Part shown: positions 56,451-64,000 of the stretch, piece after piece
How positions within the stretch are numbered: position 1 is the stretch's first letter
Layout of the letters: the number at the start of each line of letters is the position of its first letter
Assembly (NCBI RefSeq): GCF_021732705.1
Contig: NZ_JAKFUM010000016.1
Location: 114,988 to 178,987 of the forward strand
Direction: 5' to 3'
Length of the DNA stretch: 64,000 nucleotides
Source of the DNA: Nevskia sp.
Lineage (GTDB): Bacteria > Pseudomonadota > Gammaproteobacteria > Nevskiales > Nevskiaceae
The notes under the pieces: model-generated
The model's input: only the letters and a program-made list of their open reading frames with translations
What the model was told of the DNA's origin: nothing
Database searches by the model: none
Position numbers and translations under genes: made by a program

Positions 56451-56809
56451 CAGGCCCTGCCCGCGCGGCTCTCCGCCATCCGGACGGCGGCGCACGATCG
56501 ATCGGCCACCCGAGCGGCTGCCGTCGGATTCGATCACCGGCCGGTGCCCGTGATCGGCAGCCGATCATTCCCGCCGACAGGCCAGTGTGCAGTCAGAGTC
56601 ATCAGCGAGCACCGGTCGGAGGGAGGCTCACGATGCGCGGCGCGCAGCGCGGCAATCGGTACGCAGCCGCACGCAGGCTCTTCGACCGCAAATCGGCCTG
56701 CGGCGTGGGAACGCTCGCGTGCGGCGCGCCGGGCCCGCCTGGAATCGAGTCCAGACGATCGGGAGATGCATATAGCTGCTCAGGTGTCCGCTGTGTCAGC
56801 GCCGCGCTG
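56451..56809. other. intergenic region between the glucan synthase and the permease
   Basis: 359 bases between two genes on the minus strand. I see no supported gene and no convincing terminator or promoter. A short TGCGC-GGC-GCGCA palindrome lies at 56634-56646. Confidence 0.5.
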
Positions 56810-59800
56810 CTACGGGTCTGCCTGCGCGCGGGTCCGGGGCGAGATCGGCATCGTGCTTCCGTGCACGATCTCGACCGTGACCCGATGCTCGCGGTGATCG
56901 TCGGCCAGCGGAATCAGCGGCTGCGGCAGGCGTTCACCATCGAGCATCACCGTGATCGACGGCACTGCATCCGGTTCGGTGCGCTGGCTGATTTCGATTC
57001 GGTAGCTGCTGCCGCGATGGCGATAGCGCAGGCCGAGCTGCGGCCAGTGCCGCGGCAGGCATGGCGCGATCCGCAGATGGTCGCCGTCGCGGGTCAGGCC
57101 CAGCAGCGATTCGAGCATCAGCCGGTACAGCCAGCCGGCCGAACCGGTGTACCAGCTCCAGCCCCCGCGGCCGACATGCGGCGCCACGGCGTAGACATCG
57201 GCTGCGACGACGTACGGCTCGGTGCGATAGATCGCGACATCGGCTGCCGTGCGCCCGTGATTCACCGGGTTGATGATGCCGAACAGTTCCCAGGCGCGCG
57301 CCTGATCGCCCTGCGCAGCAAACGCCATCGCGGCCCAGATCGCGGCATGGGTGTACTGGCCGCCGTTCTCGCGCACGCCGGGCAGATAGCCCTTGATGTA
57401 GCCGGGGTTCAGCCCGGAGCGGTCGAACGGCGGATCGAGCAGCTGCACCAGCCCGCCACCCGGCACGTCGCGCTTGACCAGCAGGCGATCGACACTGTCC
57501 ATCGCGATTCGCACGCGCGCCGGCTCGCCGGCACCGGACAGCACCGCCCAGCTTTGCGTCACCGAATCGATCCGGCATTCGTCATTGCCGGCCGAGCCGA
57601 GCGCAGTGCCGTCATCGAACCACGCGCGCTTGAACCACTCGCCATCCCAGGCCACGGCGTCGAGCCGCACGGCCAGCGCTGCCGCTTCGGCCAGACAGCG
57701 GTCGCCGAACCCGGCATCGCCATGATCGCGGGCGATCGGCGCGAAGCGCTTCAGCACGTCGACGAGGAAGAAGCCTAGCCAGACGCTTTCGCCGTGACCT
57801 TCGATGCCGACGAGGTTCATGCCGTCGTTCCAGTCGCCGGACCCCATCAGCGGCAGACCGCGGCTGCCGAAGCGCAGGCCATGCTCGATTGCCCGCCGGC
57901 AATGCCGGTACAGGCTTTCCGGCTCGCCCGAGCGTATCGGCAGGTCGTAGCACGATTCTTCGTCGGCATTCAGCGGACGACCGTCGATGAAGTACACCGG
58001 CTCGTCGAGCACGCCGGTATCGGCGGTCGCGCCGACGTAGCGCGCCGTGGCCAGCGGCAGCCACAGGTAGTCATCCGAGCAGCGCGTGCGCACACCGCGG
58101 CCGCTCGGCGGATGCCACCAGTGCTGGACATCGCCTTCGGGATACTGCCGCGCCGCCGCCCGCAGCAGGTGCTCGCGCACCAGCGCCGGCTCGGCATGCA
58201 CCAGCGCCATCGTGTCCTGCAGTTGATCGCGGAAGCCGAAGGCGCCGCCCGACTGGCTGTAGCCGCTGCGGGCCCACAGGCGGCAGGCCAGCGTCTGGTA
58301 GACCAGCCAGCCGTTAGCCATCACGTTGAATGCGGCATCCGGCGTGGTCACCTGCACGGCACCGAGCGTGCGGAGCCAGTAGCGGTGGACATTGTCGAGG
58401 GCATTGCGCGCAGCGCCGGTGCGCCGGAAGCGCTGCGCGAGCCGGCGGGTCTGGTCGCGATCATGGCCGGCACCGAGGCGAAAGATGATCTCGCGGCTTT
58501 CGCCATCGGCCAGATCGAACGGCACCTGGATCGCGCCGCACGGGTCCAGCGCCGCGCCGAGCCGGCCGGACAGCCGGGCGCGGCTCATGGCGTCCGGGGT
58601 CTGCAGCGAGCCGTTGCGGCCGAGGAATTCGCCGCGATCGCCAGTCAAGGTGCGCGAAGCATCGTCGACATCGAAGAACGCGATGCGGCCCTCGAACTCG
58701 GTGTTGTAGGCATTGCGGGCAAACAGCGCACCACTCGCGGCATCGATCTCGGTGACCACCTGCATCGCGGTGTTCGGGCGCAGGTCGCCGAGCACCCATT
58801 CGACATAGCCGGTGGCCGAAAGCCGCCGCGCGCGGCCGGAACCGTTGCGGACTTTCAGCACCGAGAACTTCACGGACTCCTCGAGATCGACATAGACCGT
58901 GAGCTCCGAGCGGATGCCGCCGCAGGTGTGCTCGAAGCGGCTGTAGCCGAAGCCGTGGGCGGCGATGTACGGCATCGCACCGCGCACCGGGAACGGCGTG
59001 GGCGACCAGTAATGGCCGCTTTCCTCGTCGCGCAGGTACAGCGCTTCGCCGCCGCTGGCGCCCACAGCATCGTCGTGCCACGGCGTCAGGCGGAACTCGT
59101 GCGCGTTCTCGCTCCAGCTGTAGCTCGATCCGCTTTCGGCGATCACGGTGCCGAAGTGCGGATTGGCGATGACATTGACCCACGGCGTCGGCGTCATCCG
59201 TGCGGCCGTGGTCGCGATGCGGTACTCGCGGCCATCGGCACTGAAGCCGCCGAGCGGATGCGACAGGATCAGGTCCGGCATCGGCGGCGGCAGTTCGGCG
59301 ATCGGCTCGAGTCGATGGCTGCGGCTGACGATCAGCCGCGGCACGCGCGGATCGACGATCGCGCGCCGATGCACCTGCTCGCCGAGATCGCCGCGACCAT
59401 CGGCGATGATCACGCGGGCCACGGCCTGCAGCAGGATGCGGTCCTCGTTCGAAATCTGCTCGGCCGAGCGCACGTAGATGCCGCCGGGGCGGTCGATGAC
59501 ATGGGCTTCGATGCCGGTCGCGATCAGCCCCATGATCTGATCCTGCAGCCGCTGTCGATAGCTGACGTGATCCTCGTTCCAGATCACCAGATCGACCGCC
59601 AGCCCCTTCAGCCGCCACCAGGCATGGCACTGGATCAGCTGCCGCGCGAGTTCGATGTGCGCGGTATCGGCGATCTTCAGCAGCACGATCGGCAGGTCGC
59701 CAGAAATGGCATAGCCCCACAGGCCGGACTGGCCACGACGGTTCTGGATCAGCACGCCGGCCTCCGCCCGCAGGCCGGCGTTGGCGTAGATCACCGAGCC

Positions 59801-62800
59801 GGCGAGCTTGCGATACAGCTGGGCATCGGCCTCGCTGGCGTTGATCTGGCGGCGGGTGACGCCGGCATGGGTCCAGGCCAGATCGAACACGCGATCGGCC
59901 ATGTGCCGGTCCTGGTACTTGTCGACCAGCAGCATGCAGGCCTCGCGGCTGTCAGCGGCGCCGGACACCCAGTCGATGGTCGCCGACGCTTCGGCTTCGA
60001 GCACGATGCGGCAGCGGATCGCCATGCACGGGTCGAGCACCGGCCCGGCGGTGCCGGACAGCGCTGCGTCGCCGACCATGGCGGCCGGTGCCGCCACCGT
60101 GCGGCCACGGCCGATGAAGCGGACGCGGTCGGTTTCGAACGACAGGCCGCGCACGTCGGTGCCATGCGCGGCAAGTCGATGGAACATCCACGGCCGGGCG
60201 TCGCCGAGCGAGCGCGGCCGCCGCGTGCCGAGCACCGCCTGCCGCTCCGGCACGATCTCGGTCTGCATGAACAGGTTCGAGAACGCGGTATGGCTGGCAT
60301 CGGCGGCCGGGGTCGCCAGCACCGCTTCGGAATAGCTGGTCAGCTCGATCGTGCGGCGGCTGCGCGAGCGATTGGTGATGCGCACGCGCTTCAGCTCGAT
60401 GTCGTCTTCCGGCGACACCACGATCTCGCTGTAGGTCTCGATCTCGTGATCGAGCCGCCGGAACTCGGCGCGGCCTTCGGAGAACGTCGCTTCGTAGCGG
60501 TCGGCGCGGCGGCCGGTCGGATGGTGCGCGGCCGACCAGACATCGCCGCTGGCGATGTCGCGCAGATAGAGGAACGAACCCCAGGCGTCGCTCGTCGCGT
60601 CCTCGCGCCAGCGGGTCACGGCCAGCTGGTTCCAGCGGCTGTAGCCGCCGCCGGCGCTGGTCACCATCACGTGATAGCGGCCGTTCGACAGCAGCTGCAC
60701 TTCCGGAGTCGGCGTGGCAGCGGGGAACGGGGCCTGGGTCGCCGCTTCGGCGGCATCGGCGAACACCGAGGTCTGCTCGGCATCGGCGCTGCGATCGAGA
60801 AACACCGCGTGCTTCGGGATCCGCTCCTGCAGCAGCAGCAGGGTCGCCTGACACTGCGGGTCCGACGCGAAGCGGCGCTGCATCGGCTGCTGCAGCAGCA
60901 GGCTCGCGATCGCCAGCAGACTCATGCCCTGATGGTGGGCCATGTACGACTGCACGATGACCCGGCTTTGCCCGCGCGGCATCCGCGACGGCGTGTAGTC
61001 GATCGCCTCGTGCAGGCCGTAGCGGCCTTCCAGTCCGTCCGCCGACAGCCGCTGCAGATTGCTGCAGGCCGCTTCCGGTTCCACCATCAGCGCCAGCGCC
61101 GAGGCATACGGCGCGATCACCGAATCGTCGCCCAGCCCGCGCTTCAGCCCGAGACCCGGCACGCCGAACGCGTGGTACTGGTAGTTCAGGCCGGCATCGA
61201 CCGTGTTGTAGCCGGATTCCGACACGCCCCACGGCAGGCTGCGCTGCTCGCCGTAGGCGATCTGCCGGGCGACGGCGGCGCGGCAGGTCTGGTCGAGCAG
61301 ACTGTCGGCATACGTCGGCATCACCAGCATCGGCATCAGGTACTCGAACATCGAGCCGCTCCACGACACCAGGATCGGCTCGCCGTCGACGGTGGTGCGC
61401 AGCCGGCCGAGCGCGAACCAGCTTTCCTGCGGCAACTGGCCCTGCGCGATGGCGACGAAGCTGCACAGCCGCGCTTCCGAGGCCAGCAGATCGTAGTAGC
61501 TGGCATCGCGGCGGAACTCGTCGACGTTGTAGCCGATCGCCAGCAGATGCCGGGTGCGGTCGTACAGGAAGCCGTAGTCCATCGTCGCGAAGCCGGTGGC
61601 CTGCTGCGCCAGCTGATCGCAGGCGGCGATCCGCTCGGCGCAGCGACTGAGGCCTTCGAGCACGGCGGCGCGCTGCTCGGACAGCCAGCCGCGCTGGTAG
61701 GCGGACAGCTCGTGCCGACGCTGGTCATCGAGCGCTGCCAACCAGTCCGCGGCGGCGGCCGGGAAGCTGCGGCTGCTCGGCACGGTCGCCAGATCGGCCA
61801 GCGCCACGAAGCCGCCCGGTGCTTCGGCCAGCAGCAGCCAGGGCGCGGACTGCACGAGATCGGTCAGCGCATCGCGGCACTGCCGGTCGAAGGCGATGGC
61901 CCAGTACGTGGCGTCGTCGTGGGCATCGGGATAAGCCGGCCGCACGGCATCGCCGCCCGATCCCGGCATCGGCTGCGCCTCGGGATCAAGCCCGTTGGCA
62001 GCGGCGGCATCGGTGCGCTCGGACGCGATTGCCCGCAGCCAGTTCAGATGCTGGCGCAGGCTGGCGTTCTCGGCGTGGCTGGCAGCGGTCAGCGTGCGGC
62101 GCAGCGCGGTCAGCCTTTCAAGGCCGTCCGGCGTGTCGATGGCGTCGTCGTCGCGGCTCGCCGTGCGGACGTCGATCAGCAGGTCGAGCGTGTCGATCAG
62201 GCCGGTGTAGACGCTGCGGTCGACCATCGGCTGATCCGGCAGCGCCAGCAGCCCGGCGCGCAGGGTCAGCAGGTGGCCGGCCAGATTGCCGCTGTCGACC
62301 GACGAGATGTAGCGCGGCGGCAGCGGCGCCAGCGTGCGGGTGTCGTACCAGTTGTAGAAATGGCCGAGATGGCGCGGCAGCACGGCGAGCGTCGCGAAGC
62401 TGGCCGCAGTGCGCCGCAGCAGCGTGCCGGTGCTGACGTAGCCGAAGTCATGCGCCGCCAGATTGGCCAGCAGCGCCATGCCGATGTTGGTCGGCGAGGT
62501 CCGGTGCGCGGTGATCGGCCCCGGATGCTGCTGATGATTGTCCGGCGGCAGATGGTGATCCTCGGCGCCGACATGGCGCTCGAAGAACGCCCAGGTCTTG
62601 CGCGCGATGCGGCGCAGGTAGCGCGTCTGCGTGTCGGACAACGATGCTTCGCTGCGCTGCGGTGGGTGGCTCAGCCATGCCGCCAGCCACGGCGCCGCCA
62701 GCCACAGCACGAGGATCGGCCAAGCCGCCAGCAGCGCGGCCGGACGCGCCAGCATCAGCACGGCGATGACGGCGATGGCCAGCAGCGGCGCGATCGCCAT

Positions 62801-64000
62801 GCGCCGCAAGGTGCCGGCCAGCGACGTGGCCAACGACTCGGCAGCGGCCGCGCCGGGTTCGCCGGCGATCTGCCATTCGAGCAGGCCGCGATGCGAGACC
62901 TGCATCCGCCACAGCGTGCGGACGATGGCGTCGAGGCTGTACGCGGCCTCGAACGGCAGGCAGGCCACGCGGAACAGCACGCGTTCGAGACTGCGCCGGG
63001 CGTTGCGGCCGACGCCGGGCAGATGGCGATGCCAGCGCACGTCGTCCGGGCGTCGCAGCGCATCGACGACGCTCACCAGCAGCAGCGGCAGCAGCGGTAG
63101 CGCCAGCACCGTCGCGGTCCAGAACGCCGGATACGGCAGCCAGCGCCAGCCGCACAGCGTCATCGCGACCAGCGCCGGCGCGGTCAGGCTGCGCCGCAGG
63201 TTGTCGGCGAGCTTCCAGCGCGACAGCGCCGACAGCGGGTTGTGCAGCCGTGTGCCGGCAGGCCCCGGCACGTTCGGCAGCAGCCAGCGGGCGATCTGCC
63301 AGTCACCGCGGATCCACCGGTGCTGCCGCCGGGCATCGGCCAGATAGCGCGCCGGGTATTCCTCGAACAGGTCGACATCGCTGAGCAGGCCGGAGCGCGC
63401 GTGACAGCCTTCCAGCAGGTCGTGGCTGAGGATGCGGTTGTCGGGGAAACGGCCGTCGAGCGCCTGCTCGAAGGCATCGACATCGTAGATGCCCTTGCCG
63501 ATGAACGAGCCTTCGCCGAACAGATCCTGATAGACGTCGGACACCGAGCGCGTGTACGGATCGATGCCCGGCTCGCTGCCGGCCATGTCGGCATATCGCG
63601 AGCGCGGTGCGGCCGACAGGCTCGCCGCCATCCGCGGCTGCAGGATGCCGTAGCCGCCGGTCACGCGCTGCGCCCGTGGATCGAAGCGCGGCCGGTTCAG
63701 CGGGTGTGCCATCGCGCCGACCAGTTGCCGCGCCGTGTCGCGCGGCAGCAGCGTGTCGGCATCGAGCGTGATCACGTAGCGCACGTCGCGCAGGCGACGG
63801 CTGTCGCCGACGATGCAGGCGAAGCGGTCCTCGCCGTGCCCGCGGAGCAGCGCGTTCAGATCCGACAGCTTGCCGCGCTTGCGCTCGAAGCCCATCCACA
63901 GCCGTTCGCCGGCATTCCAGAAGCGCGGCCGGTGCAGCAGATGGAAGCGGTCGCCGAGCGTCGTGTCCGGCTCGGCATGACGCTGGTTCAGCGCAAGGAT
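56810..64000 (-). CDS. ndvB: cyclic beta-1,2-glucan synthase (NdvB-type), cut by window edge
   Basis: 2,396 residues are visible and the frame is open through base 64000, so the N-terminus is missing. Domains in order: the C-terminal half of a GT84 glycosyltransferase (FHRERxW-like [16 protein letters not shown] near the edge, then [14 protein letters not shown] near 63760 and [11 protein letters not shown] near 63300); membrane helices (about 63170-63060 and 62800-62670); a glycoamylase-like region (about 62570-60830, with [12 protein letters not shown] and [12 protein letters not shown]); two beta-sandwich regions; and a GH94 phosphorylase-like (alpha/alpha)6 domain with [12 protein letters not shown] and [17 protein letters not shown] near 57800. 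NdvB polymerises and cyclises glucose from UDP-glucose into periplasmic glucan important in osmotic adaptation. A related glucan phosphorylase function cannot be fully excluded. Confidence 0.9.
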   Translation of the reverse strand: MLALNQRHAEPDTTLGDRFHLLHRPRFWNAGERLWMGFERKRGKLSDLNALLRGHGEDRFACIVGDSRRLRDVRYVITLDADTLLPRDTARQLVGAMAHPLNRPRFDPRAQRVTGGYGILQPRMAASLSAAPRSRYADMAGSEPGIDPYTRSVSDVYQDLFGEGSFIGKGIYDVDAFEQALDGRFPDNRILSHDLLEGCHARSGLLSDVDLFEEYPARYLADARRQHRWIRGDWQIARWLLPNVPGPAGTRLHNPLSALSRWKLADNLRRSLTAPALVAMTLCGWRWLPYPAFWTATVLALPLLPLLLVSVVDALRRPDDVRWHRHLPGVGRNARRSLERVLFRVACLPFEAAYSLDAIVRTLWRMQVSHRGLLEWQIAGEPGAAAAESLATSLAGTLRRMAIAPLLAIAVIAVLMLARPAALLAAWPILVLWLAAPWLAAWLSHPPQRSEASLSDTQTRYLRRIARKTWAFFERHVGAEDHHLPPDNHQQHPGPITAHRTSPTNIGMALLANLAAHDFGYVSTGTLLRRTAASFATLAVLPRHLGHFYNWYDTRTLAPLPPRYISSVDSGNLAGHLLTLRAGLLALPDQPMVDRSVYTGLIDTLDLLIDVRTASRDDDAIDTPDGLERLTALRRTLTAASHAENASLRQHLNWLRAIASERTDAAAANGLDPEAQPMPGSGGDAVRPAYPDAHDDATYWAIAFDRQCRDALTDLVQSAPWLLLAEAPGGFVALADLATVPSSRSFPAAAADWLAALDDQRRHELSAYQRGWLSEQRAAVLEGLSRCAERIAACDQLAQQATGFATMDYGFLYDRTRHLLAIGYNVDEFRRDASYYDLLASEARLCSFVAIAQGQLPQESWFALGRLRTTVDGEPILVSWSGSMFEYLMPMLVMPTYADSLLDQTCRAAVARQIAYGEQRSLPWGVSESGYNTVDAGLNYQYHAFGVPGLGLKRGLGDDSVIAPYASALALMVEPEAACSNLQRLSADGLEGRYGLHEAIDYTPSRMPRGQSRVIVQSYMAHHQGMSLLAIASLLLQQPMQRRFASDPQCQATLLLLQERIPKHAVFLDRSADAEQTSVFADAAEAATQAPFPAATPTPEVQLLSNGRYHVMVTSAGGGYSRWNQLAVTRWREDATSDAWGSFLYLRDIASGDVWSAAHHPTGRRADRYEATFSEGRAEFRRLDHEIETYSEIVVSPEDDIELKRVRITNRSRSRRTIELTSYSEAVLATPAADASHTAFSNLFMQTEIVPERQAVLGTRRPRSLGDARPWMFHRLAAHGTDVRGLSFETDRVRFIGRGRTVAAPAAMVGDAALSGTAGPVLDPCMAIRCRIVLEAEASATIDWVSGAADSREACMLLVDKYQDRHMADRVFDLAWTHAGVTRRQINASEADAQLYRKLAGSVIYANAGLRAEAGVLIQNRRGQSGLWGYAISGDLPIVLLKIADTAHIELARQLIQCHAWWRLKGLAVDLVIWNEDHVSYRQRLQDQIMGLIATGIEAHVIDRPGGIYVRSAEQISNEDRILLQAVARVIIADGRGDLGEQVHRRAIVDPRVPRLIVSRSHRLEPIAELPPPMPDLILSHPLGGFSADGREYRIATTAARMTPTPWVNVIANPHFGTVIAESGSSYSWSENAHEFRLTPWHDDAVGASGGEALYLRDEESGHYWSPTPFPVRGAMPYIAAHGFGYSRFEHTCGGIRSELTVYVDLEESVKFSVLKVRNGSGRARRLSATGYVEWVLGDLRPNTAMQVVTEIDAASGALFARNAYNTEFEGRIAFFDVDDASRTLTGDRGEFLGRNGSLQTPDAMSRARLSGRLGAALDPCGAIQVPFDLADGESREIIFRLGAGHDRDQTRRLAQRFRRTGAARNALDNVHRYWLRTLGAVQVTTPDAAFNVMANGWLVYQTLACRLWARSGYSQSGGAFGFRDQLQDTMALVHAEPALVREHLLRAAARQYPEGDVQHWWHPPSGRGVRTRCSDDYLWLPLATARYVGATADTGVLDEPVYFIDGRPLNADEESCYDLPIRSGEPESLYRHCRRAIEHGLRFGSRGLPLMGSGDWNDGMNLVGIEGHGESVWLGFFLVDVLKRFAPIARDHGDAGFGDRCLAEAAALAVRLDAVAWDGEWFKRAWFDDGTALGSAGNDECRIDSVTQSWAVLSGAGEPARVRIAMDSVDRLLVKRDVPGGGLVQLLDPPFDRSGLNPGYIKGYLPGVRENGGQYTHAAIWAAMAFAAQGDQARAWELFGIINPVNHGRTAADVAIYRTEPYVVAADVYAVAPHVGRGGWSWYTGSAGWLYRLMLESLLGLTRDGDHLRIAPCLPRHWPQLGLRYRHRGSSYRIEISQRTEPDAVPSITVMLDGERLPQPLIPLADDHREHRVTVEIVHGSTMPISPRTRAQADP

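Noticed and set aside
56633-56800. Plus-strand ATG with a good GGAGG-type site between permease and glucan synthase genes
   Set aside because: The frame has no recognisable protein features and runs on into antisense of the glucan synthase gene.
57794-63100. 1,768-codon open frame opposite the cyclic-glucan synthase gene
   Set aside because: Arg/Gln/Ala-rich sequence without domains; the minus strand encodes clear glycosyltransferase and GH94 motifs across the same stretch.

Overview
The window is a GC-rich, gene-dense bacterial chromosome segment. Outer-membrane TonB receptor and DUF1302 proteins, two-partner secretion, LacI/TetR/Crp-type regulators, OmpA-type lipoproteins and a cyclic-glucan synthase point to a free-living gammaproteobacterium. 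The mix of SapC, rubredoxin-linked desaturase, DUF1302 and a VolA-like lipase would suit the Nevskiales/Solimonadaceae or Xanthomonadales side, but this placement is an inference from gene content only. I see no rRNA, tRNA, insertion sequence, prophage or CRISPR array.

Layout. (1) 1-5141, minus strand: a sucrose-use locus with an amylosucrase cut by the left edge, a sugar-type TonB receptor with a LacI-type operator in its promoter, a MAPEG membrane protein and a LacI-family regulator. (2) 5473-7355, plus strand: a TetR regulator with its operator inside a promoter that leaves almost no leader, then a membrane desaturase/hydroxylase and a rubredoxin. (3) 7488-27041, minus strand: a two-partner secretion operon with the TpsB pore, a 5,629-residue TpsA exoprotein built of tandem repeats of about 96-112 residues, and a SapC-family gene that overlaps the end of tpsA. 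(4) 27527-34907, minus strand: a phospho-signalling operon resembling the type VI secretion threonine-phosphorylation pathway (TagH-like FHA protein, PP2C phosphatase, transmembrane kinase with a C-terminal SUMF1 domain, small membrane protein), with no secretion-apparatus genes in view. (5) 35123-48284: a stress and carbon-overflow island with Dps, succinate-semialdehyde-type dehydrogenase, two paralogous Crp/Fnr-type regulators, a 48-residue membrane peptide, a diguanylate cyclase, a DUF4398 lipoprotein, an OmpA lipoprotein, an EEP hydrolase, cardiolipin synthase, phosphoketolase, acetate kinase and a glycine-zipper protein. (6) 48527-52764: a VolA-like lipase lipoprotein coupled to a DUF1302 outer-membrane protein. 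(7) 52798-64000, minus strand: a cyclic beta-1,2-glucan synthase (cut by the right edge), an AI-2E-family permease and a P-type cation ATPase.

The most informative pattern that gene calling does not show is a 16-bp palindrome, TGTnCGnTAnCGnACA. It occurs twice between the second Crp-type gene and the 48-residue membrane peptide, and once upstream of dps. It is a candidate operator for the Crp-type pair and would link regulator, dps and peptide in one stress regulon. Many neighbours are joined by 4-nt ATGA/GTGA overlaps (kinase/small protein, Dps/ALDH, DUF4398/OmpA, EEP/Cls, phosphoketolase/acetate kinase, lipase/DUF1302, permease/ATPase), so translationally coupled pairs are the rule here.
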